Source: Venturia oleaginea (lineage: Eukaryota > Ascomycota > Dothideomycetes > Venturiales > Venturiaceae). From it: a DNA stretch of 64,000 nucleotides. Below are positions 12,483-23,664 of the stretch, one piece after another (position 1 is the first letter of the stretch; every line of letters begins with the position of its first letter). Made by a program: the position numbers and the translations under genes. The stretch covers positions 682,001-746,000 of the forward strand of contig JABMLP010000018.1 in the NCBI GenBank assembly GCA_013176395.1. Direction: 5' to 3'. A model generated the notes under the pieces. The model worked only from the letters and a program-made list of their open reading frames with translations, had not been told where the DNA came from and made no database searches.

Positions 12483-12863
12483 TATTACGGAACGTTAGCT
12501 GGAAAGACGCAGCATACTCGTAGCCAAAGATTATTTAGATTCAGTTAAGGAGTGAAGGTATCTACAAACAGAGAACCTCAATGAGGTTGTGACGGCTTGC
12601 TAGGCTACTGGAACAACCACAGTATTCAAGCACCTAACAAGGCGCCACAGTACACGGGCCACAGCAAGACCTATAAGTAGGCCTTGCCCCCAGCCCCCAT
12701 TTACATAGCTACCTGTAGTTCGCTATCACATTTAGTCCATACCTGATTGCTGCTCACGCCTTTCATCAGTTACTACTAGCCGTGACAGAGGTTCTGTCTC
12801 TATACTAGGCTCAATCAGGCTTAGGCTCTTAGCCTATACCAACCATGGGCCATGCCCATAACA
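12483..12863 (-). repeat. 3' LTR of the gypsy element, carrying a nested insertion
   Basis: 381 bp. It matches the 17882-18031 LTR closely at both ends (for example AGCTGGAAAGACGCAGCATA and AGCCTATACCAACCATGG). It is longer because of a 200-bp nested solo LTR plus its 5-bp duplication at 12588-12792 and a 25-bp segment after CTGTCTC that the other LTR lacks. Confidence 0.9.
12588..12787. repeat. Nested solo LTR inside the 3' LTR
   Basis: The 200-bp segment starts TGTGACGGCT and ends AGCCGTGACA, so it has TG...CA ends. It is bordered by perfect 5-bp copies of GAGGT (12583-12587 and 12788-12792). The equivalent site in the other LTR has a single GAGGT and no insert, which proves an insertion rather than a deletion in the sister LTR. 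It shares only the terminal TGTGACGGC with the 11033-11191 repeat. Confidence 0.88.
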
Positions 12864-12875
12864 TTACCCCCCTCC

Positions 12876-13934
12876 TTACCGGGTGTGCAGGACTAAAGAG
12901 GGTGTGGTAGATGGGATAATTAAACAGACAAACGCCATACATCGCTTCTGCCAGCTTGTAGCAGATTCGAAGGCGCTGGCCACCGCTACTCGGTTCCCTC
13001 GGGCCCCTGTTTGAGCTCCTATATCTTCGCCGACACCTTCGCCCTTGCCATACTCCGCCTCGAAGCGGTCTAAGTCCTCGACTTCTGTAAATAATGAACG
13101 TGGCTGCCAATCGGGATCTGCATAGCCTTTCCATTTGATTAATAACTGACGAACGCAGCCTCGCCCAACCCGTTTCTTCTCTGCGCGAAGTATACGTTCT
13201 ACTTCAAACTCAGCCTCTGTTTCTTCGGTTTGAGGCACTAATGGTGGCGGCTGGGTATCATCGGATTCTTGTGAGGGCAGTGTGTCGGTTGCGGCTCGGC
13301 GGAGTAGGTCAACGTGGAAACGGTTATGGATACCACTTGGCAGGTCAGCCAGCTCGTATACCATCGGGGAGATCTGGTTCTCGACAGTGTATTTGGCTTG
13401 CGTCCACGACAGTTTCTTTGATAGCTGCGGAGTATTGATATTCCTAAGGTTCAACCAGACTTTGTCGCCCTTTTTTAACGTTTCGGCAGCTTGACGTGAC
13501 CTGTTGGCGTCGTTCTCCATCTTCTGCTGGGACCAGGCCATTGCTGCCTGTGCATATTCGTGTGCCTCTTCTATTCGTTGCACGGAGGTCTCGGCATTGG
13601 CTGTTGGTGAGTTACTGGGTGAGATTCGTTGTACTTTCTGGATTGGTTTCGCATGGTAGCCGTGGGTTAGATAGAATGGACTCATCCCTGTGACTGAAGA
13701 GTCACGATTGTTCAGTGCTAACATAGCCGTAGGTAGTAGCGTTGGCCAGTCTAGTTGGGAGTATGCGATGAAGGCGCGGAGATAGTGTAGAACTTCCTGG
13801 TTCATACGTTCGGTTGCGCCATCGGTCTGTGGATGAAAGGCTGTAGAGAGTCTCTGCTCGATCTTTGTAAGTTCGCAAAGCTTCCTCCAAAAACGACCTG
13901 TCCAATTGCTGCCTCTGTCCGACGTCAATGCCAT
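12876..13934 (-). pseudogene. Gypsy integrase C-terminal half with chromodomain
   Basis: The open frame starts within the integrase core at LTSDRGSNWTG (second catalytic Asp region), continues through FHPQTDGATERMNQ (third catalytic position) and the beta-barrel domain, then a chromodomain around residues 240-300 (FEVERILRAEKK, LIKWKGY, then a Trp). The upstream part of the core, including the first catalytic Asp, is absent, so this integrase is catalytically dead. Confidence 0.88.
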
Positions 13935-14644
13935 GGGAAATCAGAAGACCTCGCTTCTTATCACGCCATATTCCTGTTCTCCCACATACGTCGCAATTAC
14001 GTACAAACTGTCGGACTGTCTTGTATTGTTGGGGCCAAAAGAAACTTCTAGATAGAATCGCAAGCGTGCTATCTCTCCCTGGGTGTCCAGTAATATGGGA
14101 ATCGTGAGTTTGTTGGACCAGCGTTGTTCGCAGCGGTTCCCAATCTGGTTGGTACCCATAGGATCCCTCTTCTCGTGATCGCGCCGTGGTCGTCTACTTC
14201 GCATTCGGGTAGCTGTACCGACAACTTGAGCTCTGGAGGAAAGGAACGTTCGCCAGTAACTATAGCCGTATGAATAGCTTGGTAGGATTGGTCCTCTGCT
14301 ATTGCACGATCCCAGAGAAGTTGTAACTCTGGTTTCTCGAAAAGATCGCATCCTTTTGCAACTGAACGGTTTTGACCGTACCTAGTAGTGGACCGGTGTT
14401 GACCGTTTTCGGCAGTTAGCTGGTGTCGACCGTCCAGTCCAGTATTTTGCTGGGGCTCCCGTATAACGTCCCATGTACTATTGGAAGTATTCGGTGTATT
14501 GACTGGGCAGATAAGGGCTTGTATTGCGATTGTTTCGGTCGTCCTCTCGGAAAGAGGAGGAAGCCATTCGTCCTTGATCAACTGGGCCACTCGCCCTTGT
14601 AGTCTCTCGTCGTTCTTGTCATGTGGCATATCCTGATGTCTTCT
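13935..14644 (-). pseudogene. Gypsy integrase zinc-binding domain, broken
   Basis: Read across two frames, the minus strand gives the HHCC finger: THDSHITGHPG followed by a CDVCGR pair. It then runs into the GIWRDKKRG linker and stops making sense at about 13945, where the integrase core resumes about 100 residues too late. This points to an internal deletion. A TGA where an Arg or Ser codon is expected after the RPDAL motif (14645-14647) separates it from RNase H. Confidence 0.75.
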
Positions 14645-15169
14645 TCATAGTGCGTCTGGTCTTTGCGCTAGTTTTCCGGCGCGAAATTCCAGCTGGAATT
14701 GGTACTCAGATAGAATTAGCGACCATCTTGCTTGTCTCTCTGACAAACGCTGCGCTGTCATAAAGTAGCGGAGATTCTTGTGATCGGTAAGGACTTTGAA
14801 AGGTGCTGCAACACTGCGTAGTTCTCCTCTCCAGTGTTCAATGGACTTGATTACTGCCAGTAATTCCTTATCGTGAATCTCGTAGTTACATTCAGCCGCA
14901 GTGAGCTTGCGGGAGAAGTATGCTACTGGTTGAAGTTTTCCTTTTGTATCCTTCTGCGACAACGTGCCTCCCAGCGCGTAGCCAGAGCAGTCGCACTCGA
15001 GTACCGTATCCAGGTCCGAATTCCAGTGAGCCAGTATTGGGGCGGAGATGAATAGCTCCTTCAAGACTTGAAAGGCGTTCTCATGTTCTTTGTTCCAGAC
15101 AAAAGCGACGACCTTCCGTGTTCACTTAATTAAGGGGTCGGAGAGCTCTGAGAAGTTGTCGATGAAGTC
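14645..15169 (-). pseudogene. Gypsy RNase H domain
   Basis: It shows CDCSGYALGG, then a conserved YFSRKLTAAECNY and TDHKNLRYF, the standard RNase H features of Ty3/gypsy polyproteins, ending at RPDAL. Two TGA codons upstream (15170-15172 after NFY, and about 15122-15124) interrupt the link to reverse transcriptase; both sit where Arg or Lys codons are usual, so CGA-to-TGA transitions are likely. Confidence 0.85.
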
Positions 15170-15934
15170 TCAGTAGAAATTTGCAAAGCCTAGGAAGGAG
15201 CGTACGCCTGTAACATTGACTGGAGCCTCCCGTTCTTTAATCGCGGCAACTTTCTCTGGGTCGACTTTGATCCCTTCTCCTGCAGTGATAATGAACCCCA
15301 GATATTTGACCTCCTGAACAGCAAACTCGCACTTGCTTAAGTCTAGCCGAAGTCCAGCAGTTTTGAGCTTGGCAAGAATTTGGTTAACCTTAACCATGTG
15401 ATCCAGATAGTCGCCGTCGCTCCATATCAAGACATCGTCCATGTAGGCTGAACAGCAGATATCTAGGGATTCCCGTAGGACTCCGTTGATGTATCGTTGA
15501 AAGCTCGCGGGTGCGCCAGCTAGTCCGAAGGGGGTAACTAGCCATTCGAATAGTCCAAATCGAGTGCGAAAAGCCGTTTTCCACTCATCGCCGTGCTTGA
15601 TGCGGAGCCGATGGAATGCCGCTCTGACGTCAAGTTTGGTGTACCAACGCGCTGTTGCTAGATTTCGTAGGGTTTCTCGGATTAGTGGCAATGGGTAGCG
15701 GTCCGATCGAGTGATTCGATTCAGTGCCCGATAGTCTACACACATCCGAATGCCTCCACCTGGTTTCCTTACAAATAAGACTGGGGCTGCCGCTGGTGAG
15801 TTGCTGGCGCGTATCCAGCCCTTGTCCATATAGTCCGAAAGTGTTTTTCGTAGGACTAATAGCTCTTCCCTCGACATGCCGTATAATGGGCCCCAAGGAA
15901 CTTCTGCCTCGCGACCTTGTTCATCTCGTATCAA
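15170..15934 (-). pseudogene. Gypsy reverse transcriptase domain
   Basis: 254 codons with all main RT blocks: VRKPGGGIRMCVDYRALN, KLDVRAAFHRLRI, FGLAGAPASFQRYIN, the catalytic YMDD followed by VLIWSD, and KCEF...YLGFII. The frame ends at a TGA right after NFY, where most relatives continue with Arg. The fragment itself looks uncorrupted. Confidence 0.92.
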
Positions 15935-16046
15935 TTCGATAACGTGATCGCGACCCTCTTGATGGGGCGCGATCTCTCCGTCTTCGTCGAGAAAGGCATC
16001 AGCGTGCTCTGCTATTTCTTCTGGTATCTCTTGTCGGACTTCTTCC

Positions 16047-16745
16047 TCAGTCTTTCTGTTTTCTTTCTGCTAACTTGTTTAGGGCCTTGTTGATATCCGA
16101 CATCGAGATAGCCAGCACTTGCGTACCATCCGGTCCATCTCTTCTCAACCGTCGCTGGGCCCTTCCAACAATAGCTGCAAATACAGATCCTGACACTAGA
16201 CGAGCCGCCTGCACGTGAGCGAGCCGGTCTCGCGCTTTGGTGTTCTGTTCTAGCCACCCCTTTTCTCTTATCGTGATGCGCTGGGATTCTTGACCAATAA
16301 GCAGCTTTCTCTTAGCTGCTATATATCGCACCCAGTTCCTCTCTGCCCATGCCTTGCCTAGGATAATAGGGAAGCTCAATCCTTTCACTATATACCCATA
16401 GACTCGCTCTGCTCGACCATCAATGTCGATCGTAGCGTAGGTCATGTGCGTAATACGGAGGTCTTCGTTTCCGTGACTCTCTTTAGCCAGTGCCAATTGT
16501 TTGGTGTCAATTGGGATGCGCGGTAGACGATGTGTTTGGACACTCTTTTCGCTGAAAGCAGCATAAGGGAGGCAGCCGTTATCAAAGAAGGATTCGGTGA
16601 AAGAAGTTCCATTGATCAAGGTATCTATCAAGAAGGGTGTACTTTCCATCCTGTCCTTTGCTGCTTTGATTTCTCTTATGCTTGGTAGCTTTGTAATGTC
16701 TTCGCCATGTACATCTACTTCAGACCCTCGTGCGCGACGATGCAC
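16047..16745 (-). pseudogene. Gypsy aspartic protease region
   Basis: Retropepsin-like segment with the flap-like AYATIDIDGRAERVYGYIV region. The active-site triplet reads DNG (FFDNGCLPYAAF) in place of the required DSG or DTG, so the enzyme is probably inactive. The frame is not joined to the zinc-knuckle frame upstream or to RT downstream. Confidence 0.7.
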
Positions 16746-16753
16746 AAGGGTAG

Positions 16754-17856
16754 CTAGTTTTCCGACTCTGATGAGGCTTCCTGTAGGGAGTCATCGGTAT
16801 GCTGTGTGATTACCGCAGTGACCTGAGTCTTTGGACGTGTTGCTGGTCGGAATTCGCATACGTTCGAGTGGTGCTTGGGCTTCTTACAGCGCCCACATTT
16901 GCCCGCTTGTATAAGTGCCAAGAACTTTGTTTGGAATCGCCATTTTGCTCTAGGTCGTCGGTCCTTCTTCGCATCCTTTCCGAGTGTATCGACCCGAGCT
17001 ATCAGTGCTGCGATCTGCGCCGAAAGGGTGTTGATGCCGGTCATTTCGACATCGCCTTCTGCGTCACGACTGACTGTCTGGGGTGATTTTGGCCTCCCTC
17101 GAGTCGTTGGCGTCTCCTTATCCGTACTTGGATAGCGGCGTTGGTGGGATAGAGCCTCTGTCTTCGTCGCGAAGTACTGTACATCCTTTACGTAGGTGTC
17201 GTAGTCGTCCCTGGACAATCGCACTGATTTCAAGGTCTGTTGGAGGGAGTAGTTGAGGGGTTGTTCATGATAGTGATCTTTGAGGCTCTTTGCGGCGCTA
17301 GGGATCCAGCTTGCGATGTCAGTTGTTCGAACTGCTGGCGGAAGTCTTCGAATGGTTGTCTGCTGCCTTGGCTAATCTTGTTCAGTTCATCGAGAGCTTT
17401 AGCTTCCGCTTCGTGATCTAAGAACTTGTCGTCCATATGCTTGATAAAGGACTCGGGTTTGTAGTTGTCATGTTGCTCTCCATTGCTTAGCCATTGGATA
17501 ACGCGTTGTTGTTTCTTTGTCGGAAGCCCGTTGAAGATGTTCGCGCATATTTCTTGGTTGCTTCCAAGCTTCCCATTTTCAACAGTGATTTTTGTCTTGA
17601 TCTGCCATCTGAACAGCGTGTAGTTGTCTCTTTTCCCGTCCCATTTAGGCCATGCAATAGCTTTTGCAACGGTGTTCCCATCAACACTGACTGCGGTCAG
17701 AGCTGCCACCAATTGTTGTACGGTGTCAGGCGAATTTGCTCGAGCCATTGAGAGTTTGTCGATTCCTTGTGTAATGCTCGCGATTGGGTAGTCGTCGGTA
17801 GTAGGGGTGTAGGTTGTAGGAGTCGATAGGGTACTGTTGCTACGCATCAAGTACAC
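16754..17856 (-). pseudogene. Gypsy gag (capsid-like region and zinc knuckle), frameshifted
   Basis: Frame one, 17856-17230, encodes a gag-like capsid region (WPKWDGKRDNYTLFRWQIKTK, then KLISQGSRQPFEDFR-like motifs). Near 17.28 kb the reading jumps by one base into the second frame (17233-16754), which carries the zinc knuckle C-X2-C-X4-H-X4-C (CGRCKKPKHHSNVC). A one-base loss in an A run (TCAAAGATC) explains the break. Confidence 0.82.
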
Positions 17857-17881
17857 CTAGGTTTGTAAAGAACTGAATCTA

Positions 17882-18031
17882 TATTACGGAACGGTAGCTG
17901 GAAAGACGCAGCATACTCGTAGCCAAAGATTGTTTAGATTCAGTTAAGGAGTGAAGGATCTACAAATAGAGAACCTCAATGAGGTTCTGTCTCCTCTTAG
18001 CCTATACCAACCATGGACCATGCCCATAACA
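17882..18031 (-). repeat. 5' LTR of the gypsy element
   Basis: 150 bp, matching the outer parts of the 12483-12863 LTR without the nested insertion. It lacks a 25-bp segment after GAGGTTCTGTCTC that is present in the other LTR. Several transitions separate the two copies, so the insertion is old or was mutated. Confidence 0.9.
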
Positions 18032-21000
18032 ACGCGCTCCTCCTCGCGTCTAGGCAATAATAATAATAATAAACAAGTACTAAAACCATCTAAGACTAAT
18101 AACCTACAAATAACACTACACCTTATCTTAAACCCTACCTACAAAACATTAGATACTCTTTCGCACTTTACAGACCTAACCCAGTGGCTGTTCTGAACCC
18201 TAAAGAATCGTACCATTATAACCCCAAAAAAGAGTGCTGTATACCATACTTTTCCCACCCCACCCCCCATTCTCAGACCTCCGAATCCCGAAAACCTCGC
18301 GATAAAGTGCCGTTTTAACTATCGCCGTCCTAAATAGATTATAGATAAGATAGGAAGGAAATCTTCGTCTAAAAAGAAAGGAGGAGAAAAAAAAGAAAAG
18401 GAAAGGAAAGGAAGCAGCATCGTAAATACTGGCTGCTTCAAATTCTTGTCGGATGGGGAAATTGATCGGGGGGAGCTAGAACTTGATGTTCACCATCGGG
18501 AATCGGGCATACTACGTATGCTGGTTTTGAAGTCGGTAAGCCGATGCGAAGGGCGGGCGGGATTGGACTGTATATTTACAAACAGAAACGATGAAAATAC
18601 CTATCGACACGAAGCTCCAGCACCAATCCACCATTGAGCGCCACAGCCGCCCCGTCCGTCTATGATACTAAAAGTCACTGTAGAATGGCACCTAGCCGTA
18701 GAAGCTGCGAGCCTCGTTACCATACAGTAAAGCTGTAATTGCAAGAAGGACTACAGCATCCCTTTAGTCAGTTCTTCAGAAAGAAAGAAAGAAATAGACA
18801 ACAAAGTCCACTCGTTTCTTCAATTACTCCTGGGCTCTTGCTTTCGCACAAGTCCCCCACCAACAATTCCTCAATTTGTGTATGATCAGATGCACCAATC
18901 CAGGTTTCACATATACAGCGATATAGCATAACCAGGCATCTGGTCGGGATTGCCGTAGCCTAATTGACACGGATGGTCCACGGCTCCACGCAGGTGCAAA
19001 ACCCTTCCTTCCGAAGATTCCTAAGGGCGACCCGGCAAGGAAAGAACGACCCGATTGCCGTACTAATGTAATTACCTCCTACGCGAGAGACTGACCGTGC
19101 ACCTCGTATATGGAAAGCCGGGAATGGGTACCTGTTGCTGAAAATAACCAAAAAGCACGGGTCCCAAGCGGCAGTCGGCGTCTAGGAGATATCAGCTGAG
19201 TATAGTCACCTGGGTCGGATACTGAGGATTCAAAGTACAAAATCCTAAGGCTGCAAGTGGAGCCATCAATGTAAGATGATTGGTGACGGGAATGGGCAAG
19301 CGAGTAAGCTACAAAAATCAGCAGTCCGCAGAGTTCTATTACTCACTTTGCCGAACCAAGAAATTGCACGGACTCTACGATTCTTGTATGGAGTAGCTCT
19401 TGCAACCATCCAGCTTTGATCTTTGCCCACATGATGTGCATAAATAGTTGTGGGGTTTCCATATGTCCGACGTGCGAATGTGCGAGTAAACCGACGAGGA
19501 TGTCGTAGTAGTGAGAGCTGGTCATATCCCTTGATATGGAGCCTCTCCTGGTTTTGGGAGACATGCGACAGCGTATTTCCAGACGTTGATCGAATTGATT
19601 GAAGCCGTCGTTGTGAGGTCTGAAGAGAATTAGGAATGGGGGCTCTGGTTTCGACTGCACACCCCCGCGATGTCCTCGATGGTAAGAATAGCGCACAAAA
19701 AACAGAGACCCACTTCGAGGGATAAAAATGTTCACTTTTCAGCGTGTGTTTCATAAGGTTCAAGATGATCGGCATGATGTTCAGCAGGCCTTTTCTCCAC
19801 CCCCGCAATGGATGTCCAGCCTCGTGACAAGCCAGCATGCCACCTGCAAGACGAAAGCAAGAATGCTCAGGGGACGACGGGTGACCGGCACAAGGCCATG
19901 GGCACCAGCAGGGGCAGTTGATTGCAGGGTTCGGCCCGCAAAAAGCAGGTTGTGGTTGTGGAGGCGTGGTTAAACAAGCCCAGGCTGCAGTAAGGATACC
20001 ACGGAGAGAAGGCTTCCAGAAAGCGAAAAGGAATGCGGTGAGAGGTTTTTCAGTTTCCTTGCGTGGGATCGATGCAAGCGCAGCCAGGACTTCGGCACCG
20101 AGATGGCAGTCTCTTTTTCCAAGTGGAGATGACGACAGCCTGAGGTTTGTGATTGAAGGGCTGAGATGCATTCTCTGCCACGGGTCTCATGCGGGTTCTG
20201 AGTCAAGTGTTGCATCAGAGGATGGTGAAGTAACGTGACTGGATTGTAGTCTTCGAAGAAAGCAAAGAGGATCACGGACCAGGATATGGTCTCAAGTCCC
20301 ATACTACTGGTCTTTGGGGCTTCGCTTGCGATTTGTGCATCAGGAAACGGTGAACCTGCGGAGGTGAGCATCATGCATGTATGCACAAAAGACAATTGAC
20401 TTTCGTGCTGAGCATTCAGACTGTCCATGCCAACGGCTTTGTGTCCGCATCTTTCATGGTTCCATCTACGTCGTGTACCAGAATTCAATCACGTTCTCCT
20501 CCCCTCTTTGGGAAAGGAGACTCTCTTCACAAGCAAGCCACTCAATGCACCGATGTGGCTTACGTTTCAGATGTTCCTGCAGCTTCCGCGCCCATTTGAG
20601 GCCGAACAACAGCACAAACAAACAGCCTCCCATAACAAACACGTTATAGATGCGTTTTCAAGCATCCAGCCAAGTATCTGAACCGAGCACCGTACGGAAT
20701 ATCGTCCTCGTAACCTGCGCCGTGCTGGTTGGAGAAGCTGCAGAAGCGTTTTTCTTGCATGCAGATGCAGATACAGAAGCACAACCCCTACAACCCCATC
20801 CCCTCGTCACCAAGTCCCATCACACCTCCAAAACCATCACCCTCACGCCATAACGCGCGACGGAATATTGGACGTGCTATACATGAGCCCGATACACCCC
20901 ATCCCATCCCCAACCCGTCCTACTCCGTTTCACAACCAAGCACCAACCCCCCCAACCCACCCAATCGCAACCCACCAAAAAGAAAAAATAAGAAAGAACA

Positions 21001-21902
21001 GAGTGTCCCGTTTGGGAATTTCTTGTCTGTATCAAGAAACATGACGCTTCCTCCCTCACCCTCGCACGTAACGCTATGTCTTTGCCATTGTCATTGTCAT
21101 TGTCATTATCACGCACGTACCGGGTCTATGTGATATCTTCCTAGGTCGGGAATAGGGGAGAGGAGAGGAGAGGTGGTTCTACATCAGCCGCTAACCACGT
21201 GTCAGAAAATTGGTGGGAGGGGGACTATTTGGTTAGTGTCTGTTCCAGTTGTAGGTACGAAAACGCGGTGAGGTCAAGTTTTCCTACGCGATGGGAATCG
21301 TTGGCGCAGGGTTGTTAGGCTTGGTGGCGGGTGTGTCGGATTCGCCGCTAGTCTGGATTAACATTGTTGGATTTGTGCGGGAGAGTTCTGCATCAGGGTA
21401 GTAGTTCCTGATTTGATTGCGACGCAAAGATAGATGAAGAGGTGTGAGCGAGATGCAACATCCGATAGACCATAGACAGATAGGCAAATGAAATAAACAT
21501 CATAAAAGATTGTTATTTTGATGCCTCCTTCTAGCTCGAAAGCCCAGATACTAATATTTACAAGAGGGTATACTGAGTTTTTCCTTCCCATCCACTACCG
21601 ATCCATCCTGCTTCCAGCACGATTGAACATAGGAAATAAGAAGCCGTCTGAAAAATAATAGACGCAGAGATTGCCCTTTCGCGCGCAGTTGGAGGTATAT
21701 AATATTGAAAAAACCGAGGAAAGCCATCCATCATAAGACAAAGGAAAATGTGTGCAGCAGGAGCCACCCGAAAATGACGTTGGATATGGCTATATTACAA
21801 TCAGGGTTTGATGGTGCGCACCGGAAAAAAGAGAGAAAGACTATCCGAAGAAACACCTCGTATCTATTTTAGGGTACCACCCATTTTCCGTAGTCGTATC
21901 GT
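18032..21902. other. Gene-poor intergenic region
   Basis: It starts with an AT-rich block holding (AAT)n at about 18056-18074 and G-poor DNA to about 18360. After that the composition is normal but no protein is recognisable. A TCATTG-type simple repeat is at about 21082-21108. The end is the 3' flank of the homeobox gene. One long uncharacterised frame is listed separately. Confidence 0.5.
19266..20171 (-). CDS. Unrecognised 301-codon open frame, doubtful
   Basis: This is the longest frame in the 18-21.9 kb gap. It contains no domain I recognise. Its composition is rich in Ser, Arg, Pro and Cys, typical of a chance frame in GC-balanced DNA, and the opposite strand is also open in places (19728-19973, 19918-20238). 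It has no clear intron signals. It may be part of a non-coding transcript. Confidence 0.15.
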   Translation of the reverse strand: MHLSPSITNLRLSSSPLGKRDCHLGAEVLAALASIPRKETEKPLTAFLFAFWKPSLRGILTAAWACLTTPPQPQPAFCGPNPAINCPCWCPWPCAGHPSSPEHSCFRLAGGMLACHEAGHPLRGWRKGLLNIMPIILNLMKHTLKSEHFYPSKWVSVFCALFLPSRTSRGCAVETRAPIPNSLQTSQRRLQSIRSTSGNTLSHVSQNQERLHIKGYDQLSLLRHPRRFTRTFARRTYGNPTTIYAHHVGKDQSWMVARATPYKNRRVRAISWFGKVSNRTLRTADFCSLLACPFPSPIILH

Positions 21903-23664
21903 TCAAAATGAGGTCAGCGACTGCATCCCGTTCTCATTGTTTTCGTTTTCGTGGTGGCTGCTGTGATCGTCACCGCCAATGAGGGAGTCCACACTCGGGA
22001 AAGGCTCGGAAGAATTCTCTTGTCGCATGTATGAGTTGGAGAAAGAGGTGACGTGGTGAGGGGCGCTCATCATTGAGAAGTTGCTTGGGGCGGCCATAGG
22101 CGAGCTGGTGTAGTTGGGGAATGTGGAGCTTTGAGGCGGTGGAGTGCCACGGTATTGGTTGCTACCAAGCTCCATCCTCCTTGGAAGGTTATTACCAGAA
22201 AAATTTCGCATGCGGGAATTAGATGTGGCTTGGAAGCCTGGCATGTTAGGGTAGGAGTTGCTGTAACCGAGTCCATATGGCAACATGCCATTTTGGCCTT
22301 GAGGATCGTTTCCTAGTGGGGGAGTGCTCAGGCCATGGTTGTTGGTTTCTGGGCCTCCATAGGACATACTGGTCCGTAGTGGAGATGAGATGGATTCAGA
22401 TCGAGATCGGTTGATGGTTCGGTCATGTAATTGCAAGCGAGGTATTTGAGGATGTGATGTGAAAGTAGTCGTTGGAGAAGGAGCGAATGGATTGCTTCGA
22501 CGAGGGCTCTGGTCAAGAGTCGGAGAATAGTTGCCAAAGGGGCTGTCACCAGCAGGCGAGACCGGAGACAAGGTATCGGTTACAGATTGGGGAGGAGTGA
22601 AGTTGAAGTTACCGAAGGGTGGGGCAATGCCAGTCGGTGACATGTGGTGGCCATCAGGTCCTCGTCTCAAATTGTCCAGGTTGAGTGGTCGAATCATGTT
22701 GCCCTCTGGGAAAGATGGAGAGTATGAGCTTGGGGAGTTCATGGAGCTACCAACACCATGTGAGGCACCGAAGGGCGAATGAAGTGCCTGGGTCATGTCG
22801 AAGTCATCAGGGAGAGCCCTAGATCTCATCATACGTTCGCGATCGTCGCTCGTAAGTCTCTTGAGCTTGGCTCTCCTGTAGCTGATCGTCAGCGGGGAAA
22901 AAAAGGGACGAAAGAAGGTTACTGTACCTGTTCTGAAACCAAACTTGCACCTGACGAGGACTGAGCCCGGGAATTTCTCTGGCCAATCGTTCGCGATGTG
23001 CGGCATCAGGGTGAGCTTGGCGAGCGAATTCACTCATGAGGAAGCGGGTTTGATTGTGGGTGAGTCGGAATCGCTTCATTTTGCGCTTCTGCGCACGGAT
23101 TTCGGCAGCAGTCATGGGTTTCGAGGTGTCCATCTCGTCGTCCATATCATCCATACCATCCATACCATCCATGCCATCCATGTCGATATTTAAACCGTTG
23201 AGATCTTGTTGATCATGGCTACCTTCCTTATGAGGAGAATTGGGAGTTAAATTGGAAATTGGACTGGCTGGTACTGAGCCCCCATAGGAGACTGTGGCCA
23301 TCTCGTTCGATGGTGGCTCAGAAAGGCCTTGAATACCAAGGCCCTCAAGGCCAGATGACTCTTCCGAACCATTGAGTGGAGGAGTATCTGGTGCTCCGTG
23401 GATGTTGGTGCCTGATGTTCGGAGGGTGTATGGGAAGCTTTTGTGTGATCGAAGCAATGGCTTCCTGTCGTGGTCGAGACCTGGCATACTGCTGTGAACG
23501 AGAGCCAAAGCTCCGTTATTAGACTCTGGGGTGTCAAGAGACTGTTGTTGCTGTTGCTGTTGTGGATCCTGCCATTTAGGCTCCGACGACTCGGCGTTGT
23601 ATTGATTCATCCGCGGCGAGGTGGGCGGAGAGAGAGGAATATTGAATGGGTTTGCGTCAACCAT
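21903..23664 (-). CDS. Homeobox transcription factor, Htf1/Hox2-like
   Basis: Two exons, 23664-22928 and 22875-21903 (minus strand), close to 569 codons plus stop. The intron falls inside the homeodomain recognition helix, between WFQNR and RAKLKRL. The homeodomain covers about residues 192-251 (KRFRLTHNQTRFLMSEF ... PRQVQVWFQNRR). The N-terminal region has a polyglutamine run and an acidic Asp-Gly-Met repeat (about residues 164-180); the long C-terminal half is Ser/Pro/Asn-rich and disordered. The homeodomain resembles the fungal Htf1/Hox2 class needed for conidium formation in Magnaporthe and Fusarium; that role is an inference here. An unusually long gene-free region lies upstream. Confidence 0.9.

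Larger units (their letters stand above)
12483..18031 (-). mobile_element. Ty3/gypsy chromovirus-type LTR retrotransposon, full-length but inactive
   Basis: The element reads on the minus strand: 5' LTR 17882-18031, gag, zinc knuckle, protease, reverse transcriptase, RNase H, integrase with C-terminal chromodomain, 3' LTR 12483-12863. Domain order PR-RT-RH-INT defines Ty3/gypsy, and the chromodomain places it with chromoviruses. LTR ends are TATTACGG...CATAACA on the plus strand; an original TGTTACGG...CATAACA would restore the usual TG...CA inverted ends. Flanks ACACG (12478-12482) and ACGCG (18032-18036) look like a 5-bp target duplication with one transition. A purine-rich tract adjoins the 3' LTR (minus strand of 12864-12880). 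Stops, frameshifts and an integrase deletion show it cannot move by itself. Confidence 0.92.

Noticed and set aside
17950..18020. 17882-18031 read as a plain deletion derivative of the longer LTR
   Set aside because: The GAGGT duplication around the extra 200 bp in the other LTR shows an insertion there, so a deletion in this LTR is not needed for that difference (the 25-bp gap may still be one).
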